NCBI RefSeq assembly: GCF_026745355.1
Contig: NC_079210.1
Coordinates: 2,906,636-2,970,635 of the forward strand
Origin: Beta vulgaris subsp. vulgaris
Taxonomy: Eukaryota > Streptophyta > Magnoliopsida > Caryophyllales > Amaranthaceae
Length of the DNA stretch: 64,000 nucleotides
Direction: 5' to 3'
Shown: piece after piece, positions 59,101 to 64,000 of the stretch
Position numbering within the stretch: position 1 is the first letter of the stretch
Layout of the letters: every line of letters begins with the position of its first letter
Notes under the pieces: model-generated
The model's database searches: none
What the model was told of the DNA's origin: nothing
The model's input: only the letters and a program-made list of their open reading frames with translations
Program-made: the position numbers and the translations under genes

Positions 59101-62100
59101 ACAGAAAAGAAAGCCTTATTAGACAAGTGTGGAAGCATAGGTGGTTGGCATAATGTTGTGTCTGCAGGGGTGGTTGTAGCTGCACTCTATCCTTCTTTCT
59201 CCATTCCGCTGGTTTTATCCGTTTCCTTCTTTTTATTTTCACATGTGTAACTCTGTCTCCCATTCCAACATATATGGCCATAATGTTTTGTCTGTAATCT
59301 GTATATGCTTCTGTATTGTACTTTATTCTTGTTCCTCTCATTCTTCCACTTCAAGAGTTCAACTCATCACACTCAGCTCTTGATTGAAGTGAAGATGTGT
59401 TCATAAAGGCTTTCTCAGTGACTGTGTTATGGCAGTTCCCTGCCTCCTCTTTGACTGAAATTTTCAAGGTCTAACATTTTCTTTTCGTGAAGTAGTTTTG
59501 GATCAGAGAGGAGAGAGCATATTGTTGGTGAGTCATTATTTCCTTCCTTTTGTGGAAGGACAGAGGACCTTATAGAAACGAGAAAAACACGAGAACACAA
59601 TATGTTAGAAAATAATATAAATTTAGATTAAAAAAGGTATGATAAAGCCTTCAAGCCTTGTTGAGTGTTTGTCGTGGTTAATTCTTTTGACACATGTTGT
59701 CAGCTAAAGTCCGAACTGAGTAAACCCAGATCACTATATTGCATACTGCAGTGATCTATTTGCTGTTAAGCACAAAATTGAAGCTTCTATGGCATATACA
59801 TTGGGATGACAAAAAGAACACATATTCAAGAAACTTATTGCAATTTCTGTGTCTTTCTACCCAAACTTCTGGAATTTTACGGAACAGCGAATGAGAGGTT
59901 GAGTTCTTTGATAGCAACCAGTCTGCTAAAGGCATGCCATAAAGGTGTGAACTTCTGTTGTTGTCCTCTTCCCAGAAAGTAAAAGATGCCACTATGTCAG
60001 GATATCTTATCTCTCTCAGGAGTCAGAATATGGAGCTCTTTTTTTCAATTTTCTATCTCTTCACTCAGACAGTGCATGAGTTTTGGTTAAGGGTGAAATA
60101 CCATTCGAACCCATAGCTAGCTAGTTTTCCCCAAAATGTATTGAGGCACAACAGTTTTGGTGCGGGCTGGGAGAGCATACCAAATTGAGCTAAACTCTTG
60201 AGCTCTATACTTGAAGAGTGCACAGTATGTCAAATAACAATATGCAGAAAGGAGATGCTCACTATTTCCCCCCTATTAGCGTAGCACATATATATCAATA
60301 ATATGCTGATCATCTGTCACTGGGTCTCAATATTTATATTATTCTTTTCTTTTTTTACTTTATAAAGGCACCTTGCTAGCCCTGCTTCTGCAATTGACGG
60401 TGTCTCAATCCAAGCTTTGCTTTTAGTTCTCTATTTTCTGCATTTCTGTCTTGCATTAAAATGATGGTGACAATTCTTATACTTCCATTTTTCTGCAGGC
60501 ATCGTCATCTTCTTGTGATTGGTTGGATCCATCGTTGCAATTAAATGTACCACTAGTTGATGTCGACAAGGTAAATATTTTAGTAAGGCCAAAACCTAGT
60601 GGCTTGTCGAGAGATAAGTTGGTTAGTGATTATCTGTTCAAGGTGCGCTAAATCTGAAGCGTTAATTGGTCAAGTATATAACATAAATGGTGGACGACCA
60701 TGTAGAGTATATAAGTGATTGAGGGAGTGAATGGGGTTAAGTAGCTTGAAGAGCGAGCGTTTCTGTTTCCTCTCTTACTTTAGGAACACTTCTTTTTAGT
60801 TCCCGATTTCAGTGCTAACCTAGCTCTTGGTGATAATTTTTTTTTTTTTAATCTCTGAAATATTAGTATGCGAAAATTGCTTCCATCTATAATCTTTCTC
60901 CTGTAGGCCAACACGATAGGGCTATGAAAGAAGACTTGTGCAGGTTTTAACCTTTCTTATGTTATGAGGAAGTAACAGAGTTTTAAATGTAAAACTATAT
61001 CTTCTCTTTTGTCTTTTTAGTTGACTCGTTTTAACATATGACAGTCAACTTTTACTATCTTTTGTGATTTATACTTAATTAAAAAGTAGTAATGTGGGAT
61101 GTGGTTAGATTCTTCTCATTGTATAGTTTCAAAATATCAACTTTTTGTAATTTTTGCTTATGAATAATCAAAGATCTTAATAAGTGAAGTTACGCATTGG
61201 GAAATGTGATAAAAGAAACGAGTCAACTAAAAAGAGGAATTATAAGATTTTATATTTAGTCTCTGTTGCTTATGTATGGGAAGCTCATAGTCAAGGTTTT
61301 TAACAGTGGAATTTGATAAAGGACAAGGCTAGTTATTTGGTCAGATATTACATGCTTAATACTTCATCCTGATGAAAGTTTCATTCTACCACTGCAGGCC
61401 TTAGGCCGCCGGCATCTTAACAGCAACCCCCATTCCCAACCCTGCCTTATGCTAAAGGCATGGTATGGTGTGTCCTCAATGAAGATGATATTTCTAACTT
61501 TCAACCCAAAAATAAATTCTAAGGGAGCTATGTATATCCGAGACTTGTCAGTCTTTAGCCCTAGTTGGTACTCATGTATCTGAGGATTGAGTTTCAACTT
61601 TCATATAGGCTTGATGTAGGTTTGTGCTACTGAAACTAGCACTTGATGTATGCAGATGTAGCTGATGCTAAAAGTTGGATGAGGTGGCAAATTCTGTATC
61701 ACGAGGAGAAGATTTATGTTTGTCAATGACTTAATGGAAATAGTTTTAATGGGTGATAGGAAGCAATTATATTTAATTACTTTTTGGTTGTGCTAGAGGC
61801 TTTGGATGAAAAAGGATTTATGTTTGCCCCGATTAAAGTAGTTGCTAAGTCGTTTGTCATATCTGGATTGTAGGATCTTACCATTTTATGATCCAGATAG
61901 CAATCAAATGACATTGGGGATTGAATGGAAAATGAAGCTTAGAGGGTGGAAGCTTAGCCTCTTGGTCAAAGTTCGCTCTGCCTACTGACCACTAGGTTGG
62001 AGGCTGCCAAGAAGATCCCCTTCTTTTTGTTAGGATTTTCGCGGAATTGACTAATGAGTGTCTGTCTATAGTGGAATTCTGTTGCTGCTGGAGATTGTTT

Positions 62101-63055
62101 TTTTTTTGTTTGATTGTCTTTTATTTCTGTACTCATACAATAATTTTTTGAATCATATTTCTACAATGCTATTGCAAATCAATTTCCCCCTCCCACTCAT
62201 TCTTATCACCAATGTCAGGTGATTATATTTTGAATTTTTTGAGTTGTTTCTTATGAACGTCATTTTCAAACTTCAAGGTTCGCTGCATAATAAGGAATAT
62301 AGTTAGAGATTGGGCATCTGAGGTTTGTTCTCCTTCCTTGTTTCTGCAACTGTGTCTTCTTTGTTTCTTTCGTAAATGCTTCACTTTGTATTCTCACTTG
62401 TAATGTGCAACAGGGGCAAGTGGAGCGCGATCAATGCTATCTGCCCATTCTTGAGGAGCTTGAGAGATGCTTTCCCAAACGGAGTACTGAGAGGTAAAAT
62501 TTTCTTACAGCGGTTATACATTAATTATGTTTTTCGTGTGCCATTATATGTGAAATTGCTGTATTTTGCATGTCCTTCTTGCTTATATATAAGTTTGAGC
62601 TTATGGGCATTTTATTCTTTTGTGACCTGCTCACAGTCCTCCTTGCTGCTTGGTTCCTGGTGCTGGGCTTGGGAGGTTGGCTTTGGAGATTTCACGTCTT
62701 GGTGTGCAGTTATCCTAAAGTTACCCAAATATATATGATGTGAACTAGTCACTGACATTATTGGATGAAAATGTAACAGGTTTCGTGTGCCAGGGTAATG
62801 AATTTTCATACTACATGATGATATGCTCCAGCTTTATCCTCAACAAGTAAGTTTCCATTTTAGTTTCAGTATGCTGATCTGTACTATCTGGAACAGGTTT
62901 ACATTTTGTTTCACATATTTGATGTGTTTATTTCATTTCAGCACTCAATCTGTTGGTGAATGGACTATACACCCTTGGATTCACAGCAATTGCAATTCTC
63001 TTTCAGATAAGGACCAACTTCGTCCTGTTCCTATTCCAGACATTCTTCCTGCTAG
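53118..63055 (+). CDS. Carnosine N-methyltransferase-like protein (N2227 domain), 3' part beyond window
   Basis: SAM-dependent methyltransferase of the N2227/CARNMT1 family; animal members methylate carnosine, while the plant substrate is not established to my knowledge. Exons: 53118-53227, 54871-54943, 56445-56488, 57748-57790, 57903-58127, 58262-58384, 60499-60570, 62278-62322, 62414-62493, 62637-62701, 62780-62846, 62942-63055. All are GT-AG with matching phases, 353 residues and a split codon so far. The N-terminal block has YPDAAEDDVRRYE, LPPAHK, SLLSHLPSKY and NTFFILNMLQAFEPPLD. Residues of exons 5-6 form a divergent, Cys/His- and acid-rich linker (DEHHSCQHGG, CKLECGEAGCCE). The SAM-binding loop LVPGAGLGR is at 277-285, followed by CQGNEFSYYMM, WTIHPWIHSN and LRPVPIPDILP. 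The ATG at 53118 (AAAATGTC) is preferred over an in-frame ATG at 53034. Exons for the C-terminal catalytic part should lie beyond 64000. Confidence 0.93.
53519..53875. mobile_element. Stowaway-type MITE in intron 1, with a second MITE nested inside
   Basis: Ends CTTCCTCCGTGATAAAATAG and GCTACGGAGGAAG are inverted and flanked by TA; inner AGATGTTACACTTTG pairs with CAAAGTGTAATAT. The middle is interrupted by 53677-53768. Confidence 0.8.
53677..53768. mobile_element. Nested Stowaway-type MITE (92 bp)
   Basis: Ends CTATCTCCGTTTTCTATTAT and ATAATAAAAAACGGAGGTAG are inverted, with TA on both sides. Same family as 386-475 in the L23 promoter. Confidence 0.85.
53985..54297. mobile_element. Harbinger-type MITE in intron 1 (313 bp)
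   Basis: The left end TGGTGGTGTTTGGTTGG and the right end CCAGCCAAACACACGC are imperfect inverted repeats; flanks are TTA (53982-53984, 54298-54300). Inner GGAAAACNNTTTTCC-type words relate it to 11125-11485. Confidence 0.7.
54958..55184 (+). mobile_element. SINE in intron 2, 14 bp from the 5' splice site
   Basis: A 227-bp tRNA-derived element has box-A-like ACCTTGGCCTAGTG and box-B-like GGGGTTCAATCCC. An 11-bp target duplication ATCTATTTACC flanks it (54947-54957, 55185-55195). The left target copy begins 3 bp after the GT of the exon 2 splice donor. Related in its head to the SINE at 29841-29962 but longer. Confidence 0.85.
55836..56093. mobile_element. Stowaway-type MITE in intron 2 (258 bp)
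   Basis: Ends CTACCTCTGTATTTTTTTAG and CTAAAAAAATACGGAGGTAG are inverted, then TTGCACCATTTG pairs with CAAATGGTGCAA; TA flanks both sides. Confidence 0.9.
58385..60498. other. Intron 6 of the carnosine N-methyltransferase-like gene
   Basis: A 2.1-kb intron without coding sequence. It contains a 68-bp direct tandem duplication (first unit from 58851, second from 58919) that is nearly identical between copies. Confidence 0.7.
60571..62277. other. Intron 7 of the carnosine N-methyltransferase-like gene
   Basis: A 1.7-kb intron. At about 60971-61270 an inverted-repeat element is visible: AGTAACAGAG and CTCTGTTGCT at the ends, with AGTTGACTCGTTT facing AAACGAGTCAACT inside. Its superfamily is not assigned. 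Confidence 0.55.
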
Positions 63056-64000
63056 GTAGGTGGTTTAGATTATGGATGGCAATTCTTAGAGATACCCTTA
63101 ACTCTCTTATCCTGCAGCTTGAGGTGACTTAATAATATTTCAAATATTAGTACTTTCTGCATCTTGACTATTTATGTCGACTGTTCTAATGTATTGCCAT
63201 TGTATCTTATAAAATAGAGTATTGTCTCAGATGTCTTCTACTATGCCAACAATGTGATTCGAAAATTATTAAAAGAAGTCCAGCAATCAAATGATTGAAA
63301 CCATTACCAAAAAGAACAAGGTACATCAAAGATAAGAAGTTAAGAACTTCCAATCAAACCAATAGAGAGAACTCGCGAGTTAGAAGTTTAAATTCATCAG
63401 TATGCCTACTTGCCTAGATCCCAACTTCTGGGAAGGGTTGAAGAAGGCACTCTTCATCTGCAGATTCCTAATAGAACAAGCTACTCTTGTTTGTAAATTA
63501 GCTCTACAAGTAACTTTAAAAACAATGTCTTTAAAGACTACACTCTCAGGTTCACTATCATTTCATTTCTTTGAATCTAGATAGTGTATACTGCTTTGCC
63601 AAATGAATCAGAAGTGGCTTATTTCACTCTTGCCACCCTGAGGATTTGAGCAAGTTCATAATAATCTAAGAGACACGCTGTTCTTTGCCAACCCAGGAGC
63701 CTAAAAATCCTGTGTCAAATTTGAGCTAGATACAGACACTGGAATAATAATTGCTGCAGATTCTCAGATTGTGTATTACACTAAACACAACTGGACAACA
63801 ATCTATGAGAGGAATGAATGCATTTCACTTTTAATTTCCCAATATTACAACCCATATATAACACTGGTTTTATTTTTATGTTTGGGACCCCTTCCAGCCT
63901 GGGCCCTAGGCGGTCGCACTCCCTGGATAATAAAAGTGAATCTATTCGGCTCAATTTTTTGTGAAGTTCCCAACAACCCAAAGGATTTATCTGAAAAAGC
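63056..64000. other. Intron 12 of the carnosine N-methyltransferase-like gene, reaching the window edge
   Basis: It starts with the donor GTAGG after the split Arg codon. I searched the rest for the next conserved exon of the family and did not find it. Confidence 0.6.

Noticed and set aside
63402..63584. Candidate thirteenth exon of the methyltransferase gene
   Set aside because: The translated stretch shows none of the expected C-terminal family motifs and lacks suitable splice context.

Overview
The window is nuclear DNA of a flowering plant. The genes are split by GT-AG introns, the A+T-rich spacers are packed with nested transposable elements, and the first gene marks the order Caryophyllales, most likely Amaranthaceae/chenopods. 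That gene encodes a chloroplast-targeted L23 of the eukaryotic cytosolic type, a replacement known from spinach.

Six protein genes can be assembled exon by exon with consistent reading frames. (1) 608-4477 (+), chloroplast ribosomal protein uL23, 3 exons, 222 aa. (2) 6248-9882 (+), plastid aspartate-semialdehyde dehydrogenase, 7 exons, 386 aa. (3) 14254-16477 (+), a UGT709/UGT85-like glycosyltransferase, 2 exons, 511 aa, with proline where the catalytic histidine is expected. (4) 28305-31544 (-), the leaf-blade homeobox regulator WOX1, 4 exons, 393 aa. (5) 39369-43612 (-), a mitochondrial DEAD-box helicase of the PMH/RH53 type, 7 exons, 614 aa. (6) 53118-63055 and beyond the right edge (+), a carnosine N-methyltransferase-like (N2227) gene, 12 exons visible. 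A seventh, intronless gene at 11913-13061 (+) encodes a 382-aa coiled coil built from 49-residue repeats; I do not recognise its family.

The rest is mostly mobile DNA. Elements with terminal inverted repeats and target-site duplications that can be read directly include eight small Harbinger-type MITEs (3-bp TAA/TTA duplications), a 2.2-kb Harbinger element with a decayed transposase, several Stowaway MITEs (TA duplications), hAT-like elements made of short CTCG-type motifs, a MULE-like element with 223-bp tandem repeats, two Helitrons and two SINEs. One element with GGGTAACTTTT arrays sits in a (TA)n tract. There are also decayed copia and gypsy retrotransposons and a CACTA-like end next to a 6-phosphogluconate dehydrogenase gene fragment.

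The genes do not form a pathway or operon. They are independent loci separated by transposon clusters: 17-28 kb, 32-38 kb and 44-53 kb. The most informative observations are the organellar ribosomal protein replacement, the 49-residue repeat protein, the glycosyltransferase lacking its usual histidine, and several nested or abutting insertions whose order can be read from the sequence.
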